Below, piece after piece: positions 16,416 to 28,415 of a DNA stretch of 64,000 nucleotides. The position numbers and the translations under genes were made by a program. Position 1 is the stretch's first letter; every line of letters begins with the position of its first letter. The stretch comes from Amoebidium appalachense (lineage: Eukaryota; Ichthyosporea), in assembly GCA_963693365.1 (NCBI GenBank), contig CAVNZM010000006.1, forward strand, positions 1,426,001 to 1,490,000. Reading direction: 5' to 3'. The notes beneath the pieces were generated by a model. The model was not told where the DNA came from. It ran no database searches and worked only from the letters and a program-made list of their open reading frames with translations.

Positions 16416-17123
16416 TTGAAAACGAAAAAAATTACTCCTCTAAGACTTGTGCAAGGTACACCATTTACCTCAATTGACATGTCATCCACACTGTTTTACC
16501 TAACTTCTGTGTTGTCGGGTCCTCTTCGTCTCAGTGCAGTCTCCTTTCCTTTGTTCCCACTTTTCTTCACCGGCATACACCACTCTCTACGTCTTACCAT
16601 CTTCCACCCGTCAAACACACAGGCAGCCACCATGCATTTTCTACGTGCCGTCAGCGCTCATCCCAACAGCAAAACCGCAGAGGCCCTTGCCAACGGTGGA
16701 TGGCCCAGCCCACGCCAATGCCCCGCCACAAAGAAAACAGAACTGACCTCGGCGGGTGGTGGCTTTGGGTGCGCACCTGTCTATGGAGCAATGAGCTCTA
16801 CCACATCCCCCGCTTTCACCACCGAAAAAACAAAGCCTGTTGTTGTTGTTGAGAAAGTGACCAGTCCGCTCACGCACCTTGGGGTCTCACGTACAAGAGG
16901 GTGGCGCAGCCCCCACATGAGTAGGGGTGTGGAGGGGTTGGAGAGGGGAAAAAGGGGACCCGGAGAGACGTCCCCCCTGCTGGGTGCCAGAAGTGTGGCT
17001 ACATGCAGTCGGTCTCCCTCTCCACTCAGGGAATTTCAAAAACGTGATGGGCCGGGGGTGACTCGAGCTGAGTTCTACGGGGGGGAGGTGGGGCCGTCAA
17101 GGATGGCAGAGGGGGGGGAGTGA
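16416..17123 (+). CDS. Uncharacterised open frame, 235 codons, uncertain
   Basis: This is the longest plus-strand frame in the window that is not built from simple repeats. The product has no recognisable domain. It is rich in Ser, Thr, Pro, Gly and Arg, with blocks such as KTKPVVVVEKVTSPL. It starts with ATG, has no clear splice context, and lies in a repeat-poor interval. A chance frame, a decayed retroelement or a lineage-specific gene all remain possible. Confidence 0.2.
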   Translation: MKTKKITPLRLVQGTPFTSIDMSSTLFYLTSVLSGPLRLSAVSFPLFPLFFTGIHHSLRLTIFHPSNTQAATMHFLRAVSAHPNSKTAEALANGGWPSPRQCPATKKTELTSAGGGFGCAPVYGAMSSTTSPAFTTEKTKPVVVVEKVTSPLTHLGVSRTRGWRSPHMSRGVEGLERGKRGPGETSPLLGARSVATCSRSPSPLREFQKRDGPGVTRAEFYGGEVGPSRMAEGGE

Positions 17124-17270
17124 TGAAACTGGAAATGACACCTCAATACTGTACAGTACTGTGTCAGTACCATGTTTTGAACGTCCGGTAGGGGTGGTCC
17201 TTGTGATGTAACGTCAGTTCAAGTGCGCCTCACCCTTTTCCTTTTTCCTTCTCCCTTTTTTTTTTTTTTT

Positions 17271-17318
<48 letters not shown>

Positions 17319-18124
17319 ATCAATTCGACCAGGTTGCACACCACTAAATCATACGGTATTTTCTTGAGCCTTACGAGAGAATAAATCACACAGCTATCGC
17401 TGCTTAGTGATGCTTCGTTCTTTTTTTTCCTGTTTTGTTTCTTCGTCTCAGGGTGTTTCGAAATAGTTTATTTCCACTCTCTCCTACGGCTGTTAGGGAT
17501 CTTGTTTTTCCGATATCATAGTGATTTCATTGGTGTATTTTTGGTGCTTAAATTAAGTTTGTTGACCGTACTGTCCAGACTGTCCTGCAATCACACATCG
17601 GTATACCATATTCCTACTTTTTTGTTTGTTTTTTATCAAGGATGATGATACTTGAAACTAGGTAGCATCATCAGTGTGGATATTCAGAAAGTTGGCGAAT
17701 TCCTACGGCAGAGCTGTCCTGCCATGCCACCCGGATAAACAATAAATATATGACCATCAGGGCCTCATTATCCTTGCAACATGTTGTAACGGGCAACTGT
17801 TTACACCATTATTCGCACACGTGCCATCTCCTTTCTTATATGTGGGTGGGGATGGCTGGGAAACCCTGTGCTAGGCTGCAAACTGATCAGATATCCGAAT
17901 ATGTAGCCTATTAGTAAGCTCGAACGAGGAATACATTTAATATCCCTATTCACTGAGTCACCACACTTGTGCTTCTCAAGCAAAAGGTTGTCACACTGTG
18001 TACTATGTGTGCGGTGCTCGCTTGCCACTTGTGCCCACACCCAAGGGGAAGGGGGAGGCCTGGGGATGGGGGGGGGGGGGGGGGGTTTGAAATCACGGTG
18101 GTGGTGGTAGTGGTCACGGTTAGT

Positions 18125-18175
<51 letters not shown>

Positions 18176-18176
18176 C

Positions 18177-18207
18177 GGTCCCACACTCACGTGTTTCTGG
18201 GTTCTAA

Positions 18208-18240
<33 letters not shown>

Positions 18241-18281
18241 GTGTGTCGGTCCCACACTCACGTGTTGCTGAGTTCTAATGT
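18177..18281. repeat. Duplicated 35-nt block separated by GT repeat
   Basis: CGGTCCCACACTCACGTGTT followed by CTGGGTTCTAATGTG occurs at 18177-18211 and, with two changes, at 18247-18281. Each copy is flanked by (GT)n, so the structure is a compound minisatellite. Confidence 0.85.
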
Positions 18282-18865
18282 GTGTGTGTGCGCGCGCGCG
18301 TGTGGGGGGGATCTCTGCTGGTTTTTCCTTCTTCTTTTAAAAAAATCATAAAAAATAGAAAGGGCCCTATACAATATCACACACAAACTCACTCACTCAC
18401 TCACTTACGCACGGATATTGTGCGCACATGCACATGCACAAACACACTTTGGCGGATGAATTTATCGGTTCCGAAACACACCAAGAGGGTGAGGGGGACG
18501 GGGGCGCAGCCTCCGTCCCTCCCTCCCTCTTTGCCTCCGTGTGTGTGTGTGTGTGTGTGGGGGGGGAGGGGGGGGGGGGGGGGGAGGGGGGTATGACGGT
18601 ATGGCAATGAGGGGGAGCCTCAGTGGAAAGTCTGCTATGTTGGGTTTAGCAGAAAGAAGAAGCTGTCTAACCTGCAACTTGATTTACTCTAGCGGTTTCT
18701 ACTTTTTTTTGGCTTTATTCACCCGGGTAGGCACCATATCTTACTCATAATTTCACGAGCATCGATATCAGCGGATGTAACTCCGGGAAACTCTACATAA
18801 TGGCTTAATGGATCTGGATCTTGATAAAGAGGGTGGATCTTGTGTGTGTGTGTGTGGGGTGGGGC

Positions 18866-18901
<36 letters not shown>

Positions 18902-19551
18902 GGAGGGGGGAGGGGGGGGGGGGGGGGAGGAGGAGGTACCGAGGATCTGGAAGTTGGATTTGAAAAAGTTTAACGGTTACCGGGGGGGAGGGGGGGGGGG
19001 GGGGGGAGGGGTGCACGGAGAGAGGGGGCTAGATATGGAACTGGACCTTGTATGTGGCGGCGTGTTTGGGGAGAGGGGGCTTTTAGGAACTGGACCTTGT
19101 ATGTGGAGGCATGTTTGGGTATTGGGCTTGTTTTAGGGGGGAGGGGGAGGGGGGGGGGGGGGGGCGTCGGCGGGGGATGTAGTAATTTCGGAATTAAGAG
19201 GAGAAAGTCACCCTCCCCGATGATCGGACAGGTACCCCCCCTCACCCCCCCCTGTTTCGGTACTGCTAACGTACATCAGATAACAGGACGGGACATTTGG
19301 GCAACCTCATGTGGCAGTTAACATAATCCATCACATGCTTCATAAGCGCTATAATTGCTGAAGGTGACTATGCCTATAAGTACCATGTGTCACTGAGGCT
19401 ACACGCGAAGCTAACCCCCCCCCTCCCCTCCCCCTCTCTCCCTTGACAAGCGCCTTTTTGGGCATTGCACGCGGTTGACAAATGGTGCGCGCGCACACAC
19501 ACACACACACACAAGCACACACACGTACACACACACACGCGCGCACACACA

Positions 19552-19588
<37 letters not shown>

Positions 19589-19697
19589 CAAGGTGGATGG
19601 ATCCGTGCTTGCACGAACACACCACATGTCCGAAGATGAAGACACACACCCACACCCACACAGTGCCAAACACACGCACACACCGTCGCACACACAC

Positions 19698-19964
19698 ACG
19701 TACACAGATAGTACAACGACGTCAGCAATTTCGATTTAAGAGCAGAAAGTTTTCTCAGAGCGATATTTGCATAAGGAAGAAGTTGGTGGGTTGAGCGGGA
19801 GAGAGACCAAGGGTTTTTCAAACACACACCCACACGGTGCCAAACACACACGCTCACACACACACGTACACAAATGGTACAACGTCGTCAGCAATTCAGA
19901 TCCAAAAGTAGAAAGCTTACTCAGCGCGATATTTACATAATTTCGAAGTTGGTGGGTTGGGACT
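19698..19964. repeat. Tandem duplication of a block of about 100 nt
   Basis: Copies at about 19698-19800 and 19866-19964 share GTACAACG-CGTCAGCAATT, AGCAGAAAG/AGTAGAAAG, GCGATATTT and GAAGTTGGTGGGTTG in order. They have diverged noticeably and are joined by CA-rich sequence. Confidence 0.75.
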
Positions 19965-21433
19965 GACTCCTGCCCATAGCTACCGTGCTAAACTACACTT
20001 CTGTCTCTACTTACCATGCCAAACTCCATTCTTGGCTATGGCTATATTAACTTGCTAACAGCAGTCATGTCTATAGCTACATCGCCATGTTACTGTCCTT
20101 AGCTACCAAGGCCATCTGAAGCCTTACCTGACCTGCAATCGATAGTGCCGCGGCCAACAACAGGTGCCTTTGCCTTCATCTAGTACACGCCCTGGCAGCT
20201 ACGTATGATAGCTAGATGTGATAGCTCGAGCCTCATCGCCTCTGTGCATGTCCAGAAAGATTACACCCAGAACCCACCACATTTTGTTTTGCATTTTTTT
20301 TTTTTTTTTCCCCCAGAACGGCCAGACGGTTTTTGAAAAGGGAGCAAGCAGTGAGCAGCTGTGTACACATGTCATGTACAACAAAGTCATGACAGTGGAC
20401 TATTTTTGGATTAGGGGGTTTCGAATTCTTGATGAGGACTTTTCAAAGTATTTTCATTGTTTTCGAATTCTTATCATGATACGGATTGGCTTTCATTAAT
20501 TTGGTGACTTACACAAATAAATAATTGGCGGAAGGATAAAAAATATATGTCTACATGATAAATAATAGCGTATACAGAGGATAATCGATATGTTTTGAGT
20601 CAAATCCAGCCTAAAGAAAAAGTTATTTGTTTACAGAATTTCAAAAATCATGGAATCTGCATGATCAAATCTCGGCGGCACAGAGAGGTGTACTCAATTC
20701 CAGTTCTATTTGCTATGCGAATTACATTGTTATCGAAGTTTACAATAGCTCGATTGAAAGTTATCAAGAGCTTTAAGCGATAAGGCTATATTATTGTAAT
20801 TGAAGACAGCCTTGACTGAGAGAGTATACTAGTAAAAAGCGAGCCACAGTGTCACACATGTACAGTCACAATTGGCACGCGTCGTGACTCGTGACTCCAT
20901 TCGAAGTTTTGGGGGATCCAAAATCTAAAAAAAGCATCTAATCGCAGCTAAAAATAGCCAAAAGTGACGTCAGGAAGTTCCAAGATGCCGGCGCGCACCG
21001 GGAAAACGACTCCCTTGTTCACGTCTTCACGAGCGAGTCACACCGGCCCGCGTACGCAAAGCACACCCACACGGACACCTATTGTAACCGTATCAGCATG
21101 GTATGGGCGTGAATGGTTTATTAGATTTTGAGGAAGTTTGTTTTCTGGTTTTCTGCTTGGTTACTTACACAGCATAACTGGGTAGACAAGTAATTAAACC
21201 TCACGAAAAGTTTTGTTCAAGGCACTGTGAATCATGGCGGGAACATAACAACAGAGTTCACATATGACATAAGCGAAGAAAGAGCAGGCACACAACATGG
21301 CACGCATGTTGCTGCTCGAGGCGCTCTCAGACAAAAAAAGAACCTGCGTAGTTTAACTACTAGTGGTGTCACACAACCAACAGACACACGTAAGTGAAAC
21401 TTTATTTCCTACTGGTCACGTTCAAGGTTCATA

Positions 21434-21752
21434 ATGGCGGATTCTTTTGACAAGGCGCCCTCGGAAGGGACGGTAAAGAAAGGAAGAGCCATTGCACCTT
21501 GGCGTAAATCAGTAGTTAGGGATGCTCCAAACGACGGGGATTTTCGCGAGGATGGGAGTAGGGTTTTGCACGTGGGACCAAACGAGGGTGCTAGCCAGCT
21601 GTTTATACCGCTGCCTTCGGAACCAGAGCCTTTGCACGACCAAACATCAGACCCCATCATTAAGGTATCCCCGCCCACATAAGCCCCTATGTGTGCTGCT
21701 TGTCTTCACCATTTCTAGCTGCAACTGCATCCATGTAACCGTCTTCGTCTTT

Positions 21753-21784
<32 letters not shown>

Positions 21785-22671
21785 TCCCACACACACATTC
21801 TCTCCTCAAGACACACACATTCGTCACCCACCCGCCACCCTCCGCTCCTTCCCTTACTTGAGGGAATCTGTGCTCGTGTAAGTTGCGTGCACGTGTGCTT
21901 TCTATCTGTACTACGTATCCCCTTTTTTGTTTTCTGTGTGATTGTTTTTGTTGCCCTTTGTTCTAATTATTTCGCCAGCTTTAATAAAGGAACTACCTAC
22001 TGCACATGTCTCTTCCCCTTTTCCACGACACCCTCAACCGCCAAGCTGGAATCTACGTCAGCCTGATTGGTTTTTGCCCCCTTCCGGAGCAACACCAACA
22101 TTCCCGAGAGTTGTGGGGTCTTGTTTGAGGCTATATCGAGCACCGTAGCATGTGGCACGTGCAGGCACCTTTGGGTTGTTGGTTCCTTGGTCGTGCAGGG
22201 ATGAGCTAAACGTCTGGCATTTGTGTATGTATGATTGGTGTGTCAAGTTTATGTGAACATGCACGTATGTGTATGCGCGGTTCTCTCTCTCTTGCGCGCT
22301 CTCTCTCTATATATACATGTAATATATATCCCTCGCTATCTCCCCCCACTCCCCCCCCCCCCTCCCCCTCTCTCCTTCGCTCTCTCTCTCTCTCTCCCTC
22401 CCCCCCCCCCCCCCCCTCTTCTCTCTCTCTCTGTGTGTGTGTGTGTGTGTGCGTGTACATGCGCTCCTGTTTGACACTTTACGCAGCTCGCGCACTGCGT
22501 CTGCCTGTACACGAGACAGCAGAGATGAAGTTTAGGCATCTGGATATGTAGGAAGAACGTCAACTGTGTTCTTCAACTCTTTTTTGTGTAATCCCTTGGC
22601 TATCTGTTGATATCTTTTGTTGCTGAGGCACTTTGCTTAGCACCAAGGAGTGCTCGGGCCGTCTTCCATTC

Positions 22672-22705
<34 letters not shown>

Positions 22706-23307
22706 CACACACACACACACACATGCGCGAGCGCGCACACACACACCCTTTTTTCCCCCTTGGCCGCATCTTTTGTTGCACTGCTGCCTTACTGTTTTAT
22801 ATGCGCTTATGTTAGCTCCTTGTGTTCATCCCTAAACCTTCATGGCACCCAAGGGGCAGGTCTGTGCACACCTTCACATGTCTCCTTGTCTCCCACTCTG
22901 CCTTCCTCCCTCCCCCCCGCTGTCCTTTCATAATGTTTCCCGTGCACATAGTTGTTTGTTTTCCCTCTCTTACAGGGTTCTGTTGTTGTGTTGTTGCGTT
23001 GGTGTGGCTTGTCCCATTCCCCCTTCGCAAATTTTTACTTTTCTTAATGGTTCATAGTTTTTATTTTTCGTTTTTCTCTTTCATGTCTGTAATGTGTTGC
23101 CCCCTGTGAATTTGTGCCCCGTACTGTGCATCATATAACCTCCCCCGTTGCTCTTCCTCGATGTTTCATGGCCCTGTGACTCTGGGCTCTGTTCAGGTAT
23201 TTTTCTTCTGGAAATTTTTGTCGCTTTCTTTTTCTTTTCTCTCTCTCTCTCTCTCTTTTTTTTAGGCACCTGTGCTTCCATCTTTGCCACCCTCTCGTGC
23301 ATATCCC

Positions 23308-23338
<31 letters not shown>

Positions 23339-24651
23339 ACCTGGCCCCCCTTCCCACCCACGGTCTCCTCGATTTTTCCCCTCCCACCACAACCACCAGT
23401 ACACACACACACACTTACACACCTAATCTCACCCACACCATTGGAATATTTCTGCAGGGGACCGGGGTTTGTGACCCAGTATTTCGCTGGGAGCACATTC
23501 TTGCGGAGGTCAAGAAATCCGAGTGGTTTCTTTACATTGGGTCCATCTGTGTGTTGATTGCCGGGGTGATATTCAAGGCAGCCGTGGACCCCAATGCACG
23601 GCCCTTCTTTTGGAACGATTCCACCCTGTGGTACGACCACAAGCCGGAGGCCTTTCCTCGTTGGGTGATTATTTTGGTGGGTCTGTTTGGTGGCTGCGCT
23701 GCCATGCTGTTTGTCGAGTATACAAGGGCAGGTACGCTCCCCCCCCCCCCCCCCCCCAAAGCACATACGCATTTTCCGCTGCACTGCATTAGTTTGCACA
23801 CACATATTCACCATTTTGCTCACCTTGCTTGTATAAGCAACCCTGCTCGTCTTTGATCAAGACGTGTTGACCCTCCCAAGTTCAGTTGATGCTGCTGTCT
23901 GAGTTGGAGAGTCGTATATATGCGGGCGAAGGGGTCGAAACTCAGACGCAATTGATGACTTGGGCCCTCCCTGAGGATGGGCTCTGCTTATGACGCATAC
24001 TGTGCGCATGGCTGATGTTGCATACTTGAATGTTGCCTTTGCATGTGTCCTTCGTGTATGCTTACTTCGTACCGTGTTCCGCATTCAAACCCCCCCAGTC
24101 TTCTTTCAGAGGTGTCCTTTCAGGACAGACCACTGTGTGGAGACCGCTTTACTTCCATGCAACCGGGCATGGTTGCTCTGTGTCGTGCATCTGTAAGCAC
24201 ATACGCATTTTCCACTGCACTGCATTAGTTTGCACACACATATTCACCGTTTTGCTCACCTTGCTTGCATAAGCAACCCTGCTCGTCGTTGATCAAGACG
24301 GGTTGACCCTCCCAAGTTCAGTTGATGCTGCTGTCTGAGTTGGAGAGTCGTAAATACGCGGGCTAAGGGGTCGAAACTCAGACGCAATTGATGACTTGGG
24401 CCCTCCCCCTCCCCCTCGGATGTGACATGCTTGCACGTGCTTGTTTTTCACATTTGGGGGTTTCAAAGTGCTTATCACTCACAGCATGTACTCTCCGTGG
24501 TGTTGTGTGCTTGCGAGTGTGAAGATGATGTTAGGCGCTGCCACACACCATTTCTTACCACCTGGCAACCACAATGCATCATGCTTTTCTTTCACAACTG
24601 CATGCTCTTAGGGGCCCTATCCGTACCCCACATTAGCCATCCTCACCTGCA

Positions 24652-24688
<37 letters not shown>

Positions 24689-25197
24689 TACCCAGGAGAG
24701 TCGTATATACGCGGGGCTAGAGGGTCGAAACTCAGACGCAATTGATGACTTGGGCCCTCCCTGAGGATGGGCTCTGCTTATGATGCATACTGTGCGCATT
24801 GCTGATATTGCATACTTGAATGTTTGCCTTTGCATGTATCCTGCACCATGCTTCTCATCGTGTATACGTACTTCGTACCGTGTTCCGCATTCAAACCCCC
24901 CCCCTCTCCCCCCCCTCGTTCTGCATGTGCGAATTTTGATATGTCCGGTACAGGGCCAGAGCACCGCAAACCGGGGGTGATTCGGGGCATACGTCTTGCA
25001 GCAGCATACTGCTGCTCCCTCATGCTGGTCTACACCGTGACGGGGGTGGCTAGGCGGTCGGTGGGCGCATTGGCACCGGACTTTATGATCCTGTGCATGG
25101 GCAAGCTACCTGATGATGCAGAGTATGTGGGTGTGTGTGGATGTGGGTGTGTGTGTGCGTGTTGGGTGGGTGAGCGTTTTTTTGTTTTTTTTTTCGG

Positions 25198-25230
<33 letters not shown>

Positions 25231-26899
25231 ATAAATGGAGTGCGTGAGCATGTGCACGTGTGATGGGTGGGAGAGGGGGGAAAGGAGGGGATGACGAATT
25301 CAAAGAGGTTTTGGGAGGTGTAGATCGGAGGCCGAAATGAAGGCAACTATATTCAAGGGTGCTAGTGGTCTGTCTGTGTGCAGATGAATTACTCTGGTGG
25401 GTAGATGGTGTGGTGGGGTGACAAGAGAGTGAGCCCCCCCCCCCCCCAAAAAAAAAAAAAAGCCACCCTCCCCTCCACCCTCCACCTTTTCCCCTTCTCC
25501 TCCATCCACATTTCCCACATATGCATTCATGCCCATCTATATGGCTCAACTGGCAGTACGGGAATGATACTGATTGCACGTGCAGTGACGTCACCCCGAT
25601 GGACAGCAACACGGTGTGCACGGCACGAGACGATGGGGACTACTATCTGAGGGAGGCAAAGCAGTCCTTTCCCGGGTATGTGCTGTTTCCTTTGCCTCCC
25701 CTCTGCCTGTGTAGTGCTATTTGCCTGCCATTCAATGCACGGCGCTATGTTCTTCTGTGCATTCGCACTTCTGTTGGGTGTACCACATCGTCATCCCCCC
25801 CCCCCCCCCCCCCCCCCCCCCGGGTGCCCCTTTCCAACCGGTTCCTGGTTCAATGTTACGCACTGAGAGATGTACCCGGGGTCCCGCCTTTGTGCATCTC
25901 TCGTCCCTTACCGAATCATAACTTGCCATTAGTTGAATGTTGACATTGGAAAACGCACAGCAATAGTAGGAGGGCCAAAGAGCATCAGATATGTGGCACA
26001 AGGGGTGTGGAAGGAAGGGGGGAAGATCAAGCTGAAATTCTGAGATAAAGAGCGTTTGAGGTAATGAAAGGGATGCATGCAGTAGGGTGCTGACGTGTGT
26101 GTGTGTGCAGGCTGCTGACGTCACTTTCTGTGGGGTTGGCGCTGTATCTGGGCATGTACATCAGCTGGGTGGCCCTGCGCACCCGCAGCCTGCTGCTGTT
26201 CCAGATGGCCCTTATGCTCGTGCCCCTCCTCATGTACTGCGCCATCCTCATGGGTACGTGCCCTGTTTGTGCGCTGTCCTGGAGGTGTACCGTGGGCATG
26301 TGTGCAAAGGGATTTCATGGGTGTGGTTGGCTCTAAACATGTTTCAGGGCGCGTGTGCTATTCTAAGGCATCCCATATATGTGATGTGCTACCCTAAGGC
26401 AACCCATTGGTGTGTGTTATCCTTGAGGCTATAATGGGTTGTGTGGCATGAACATATCCCGTGAATGCATCGGCTATCTTACGGCATTCCATTGGACCAA
26501 CCACTCGTTCTTACCCCCCTCCCCCCTTGCCCCCCTCCCCCCCCCCCCCCCCATCCCTCCTCCTTCGCCCACTCATTTTCATGTGCTACCTCACCCATGG
26601 GTGCATGAAGGAGTTTGTGGTGTGTGCATACTAAGACATGGATGTGTGGTGTGTGCATGTACATGCTATATAACACGGGTGCGTGGTGTGCATGTGCATG
26701 CTATGTGGCATGGGTGTGTGGTCTGACGGGGGTTGTTCCTTTTGCAGGGCTGCAGGACATCTGGACCAACACGCAGCACACGGTGGATGCCCTGGGGGGC
26801 TACATCCTGCCCTGCCTCATCGTGCCGTGGATATTCATCCCTGTGGCTGTCAAGGTCGACAGGCAGTATCCATTGGATGATCGCGGCCAGGACGATTAA
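21434..26899 (+). CDS. PAP2/lipid phosphate phosphatase-family membrane protein with degenerate active site
   Basis: Six exons join in frame: 21434-21664, 23458-23731, 24954-25126, 25557-25675, 26111-26253 and 26748-26899 (363 residues plus TAA). A hydrophilic N-terminus of about 100 residues precedes about six hydrophobic segments (for example YIGSICVLIAGVIF, WVIILVGLFGGCAAMLF, SLSVGLALYLGMYI, HTVDALGGYILPCLIV). The order and spacing fit the LPP/PLPPR branch of PAP2. Catalytic motif 1 should contain R-P but reads VGALAPDFMILC. Motif 2 (P-S-G-H) reads SFPGLLTSLSV with no His. Motif 3 (S-R-x5-H-x3-D) reads LQDIWTNTQHTVD, with Gln at the catalytic His position. It is therefore probably a non-catalytic homologue, as in vertebrate PLPPR proteins. 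The Cys-rich loop CTCSDVTPMDSNTVC is probably lumenal or extracellular. The start is the first ATG, with no in-frame extension seen. Confidence 0.8.
23761..24196 (+). repeat. Dispersed C-tail repeat, full unit 1 of a head-to-tail pair
   Basis: This 436-nt unit begins GCACATACGCATTTTCC and is followed directly by a second copy at 24197. Inside are TGTCTGAGTTGG (23896-23907, A-box-like), GGGTCGAAAC (B-box-like), the conserved GGATGGGCTCTGCTTATGA, and a C run preceded by CCGCATTCAAA at about 24088. It lies in intron 2 of the PAP2-like gene. Confidence 0.85.
24197..24410 (+). repeat. Dispersed C-tail repeat, partial unit 2
   Basis: It repeats the first 214 nt of the 23761 unit with about 95% visual identity, then breaks off in CCCTCCCCCTCC after GACTTGGG. 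The A-box-like word is at 24332-24343 and the B-box-like word at about 24368. Confidence 0.85.
24694..24895 (+). repeat. Dispersed C-tail repeat, 3' fragment
   Basis: It starts within GGAGAGTCGTATATACGCGG directly after a C run, continues through GGATGGGCTCTGCTTATGA and CATGCTTCTCATCGTGTAT, and ends at CCGCATTCAAAC in a new C run. It lies in the same PAP2 intron, 58 nt upstream of exon 3. Confidence 0.85.
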
Positions 26900-27600
26900 A
26901 TTCATGCACGTAAGATGGGGGGGGGTTGTGTGAAAGAAAAGGAAGGTGAGGACAGGGGGGGGGGGGGGGGGGGGGGTTTGCTTTTAATATATATCGAGTA
27001 GGTGGTTTTGGCGCAAGTTGTTGATATTGTGATGGCTGGCATGCAAGTAGTGCGGTGTGGCCCAGACTAAACACCATAATTGGAATGAATGAAGTGTGAA
27101 CAATGTCGACTGGTGATGAAGACGTTGCGAATTCGGGGTTTGACGAAGGTGCGTGCTTGTTGTAGTCGTGTTAATGGTGTGTGATAGATTGTGAACATGA
27201 ACACACAAACACGCGATTGAGTCTGTTGTGCATACACGTATTGAAAAGGTGGTTCAGACTCTTGTGCATATATTTCAAAGGTGGGTGTGGTGCCCGCTAA
27301 GTGTTTTGCGTATGTTTAGCTGTTGTATTAAATATTTCAACATATATATGAAGTGGTCAGAGAGGTAGGTTGTCTGATTTTTTTAGAGCGGGTTATTATA
27401 AAGAGATGCTCACAGAGATAGTGGCACCCTACGTGGCACAGACTACAGCGAAGTAGTGAACATGTATGCACGTGTGACGAACGACCCTATATCCTATGCT
27501 GCATATGCAACAGCAACAATAAATTTCATGTACTATTATGCGGCGATGCCCACGGCTCGGAGTGGCCCCGATCCCCCCCCCTCCTCCCTCCCCCCCCCAG

Positions 27601-27732
27601 GGGTACTGTGGATGACGTGGGCCCCCCCTGAGGATGGGCTCTGCTTATTATGCATACTCTTTATGTATGGCTTGCATTCTGCATCGTGTTATCCGTTTGT
27701 TCTTGTGTACTTCGTACTTTTTGACGCATTCA

Positions 27733-27734
<2 letters not shown>
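27601..27734 (+). repeat. Dispersed C-tail repeat, short subfamily copy A
   Basis: It starts GGGTACTGTGGATGACGTGG and ends ACGCATTCAAAC in a C run. It is nearly identical to 50673-50803 and shares GGATGGGCTCTGCTTAT and ACTTCGTAC with the longer subfamily. It lies in the intergenic region 3' of the PAP2-like gene. Confidence 0.85.
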
Positions 27735-27766
<32 letters not shown>

Positions 27767-28415
27767 TGCCCCTCACAACACTACATGTCACGATTGAAGA
27801 GGGTTTCTTTTATCATAGGCCGATTAATTGTCCCCATTCCAGCACACCCGGGCCCGGGTCAAGCCATTTGTTCAGCAGATAAATAATGATATGAACTGCA
27901 GTCAATCTTCTTCCTAACGCTTTATTATTATTATTCCCTTCTGGATTTCTTTTTTTTTCCCTTTCTTCTTCTTTTTTGTTGTATTATGGCGCATCTGTGC
28001 CTTGCTAGCTGCCGACAAAACGATGGTGCACAGCTGATGCATATGCGCAGCACGCCAATCATATAGCTAGAATCCCCTCTGACCCGACCCGGCCCGAAAG
28101 TCTAAAAGAAACCCCCTTTCATTGAACCTGGCAGACTCAGTGTCTGCACGGTCCATGCATGTGTGGCTGCCGTCTGCTATAAGTTAGCACGATCCATAGA
28201 AGGAATGCTGTGCTAGAGCTGGATGTACGTATACACCGATCCACCTCACGAGCCGTCGAAACTTTGCTACATGACGTGGATTTTGCTTAGTCTGACCGAG
28301 GGGAACAGCCCCCCCCCCATAATTATGGGGACACGTGTGGTGTACACCACATCCACCACCACCACCATGTACGTATACACGCACACACGCAGTGGAAGCG
28401 TGCTGGGCCCATAAC

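Larger units (their letters stand above)
15857..21433. other. Gene-poor region upstream of the PAP2-like gene
   Basis: Positions 15860-17250 are repeat-poor; the plus-strand open frame at 16416-17123 is treated below as uncertain. Poly-T then poly-G lies at 17257-17317. GT repeats and a duplicated 35-nt block lie at 18122-18281. G-rich and GT repeats fill 18540-19165, and CA repeats 19494-19590. Two diverged copies of a block of about 100 nt lie at 19698-19964. Positions 20000-21430 are ordinary DNA and probably include the promoter of the gene starting at 21434. Confidence 0.5.

Noticed and set aside
16640-17123. Possible retroelement gag or primer-binding site (TGGCACCCAGCAGGGG on the minus strand)
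   Set aside because: There is no convincing zinc knuckle, terminal repeat or polymerase motif nearby.
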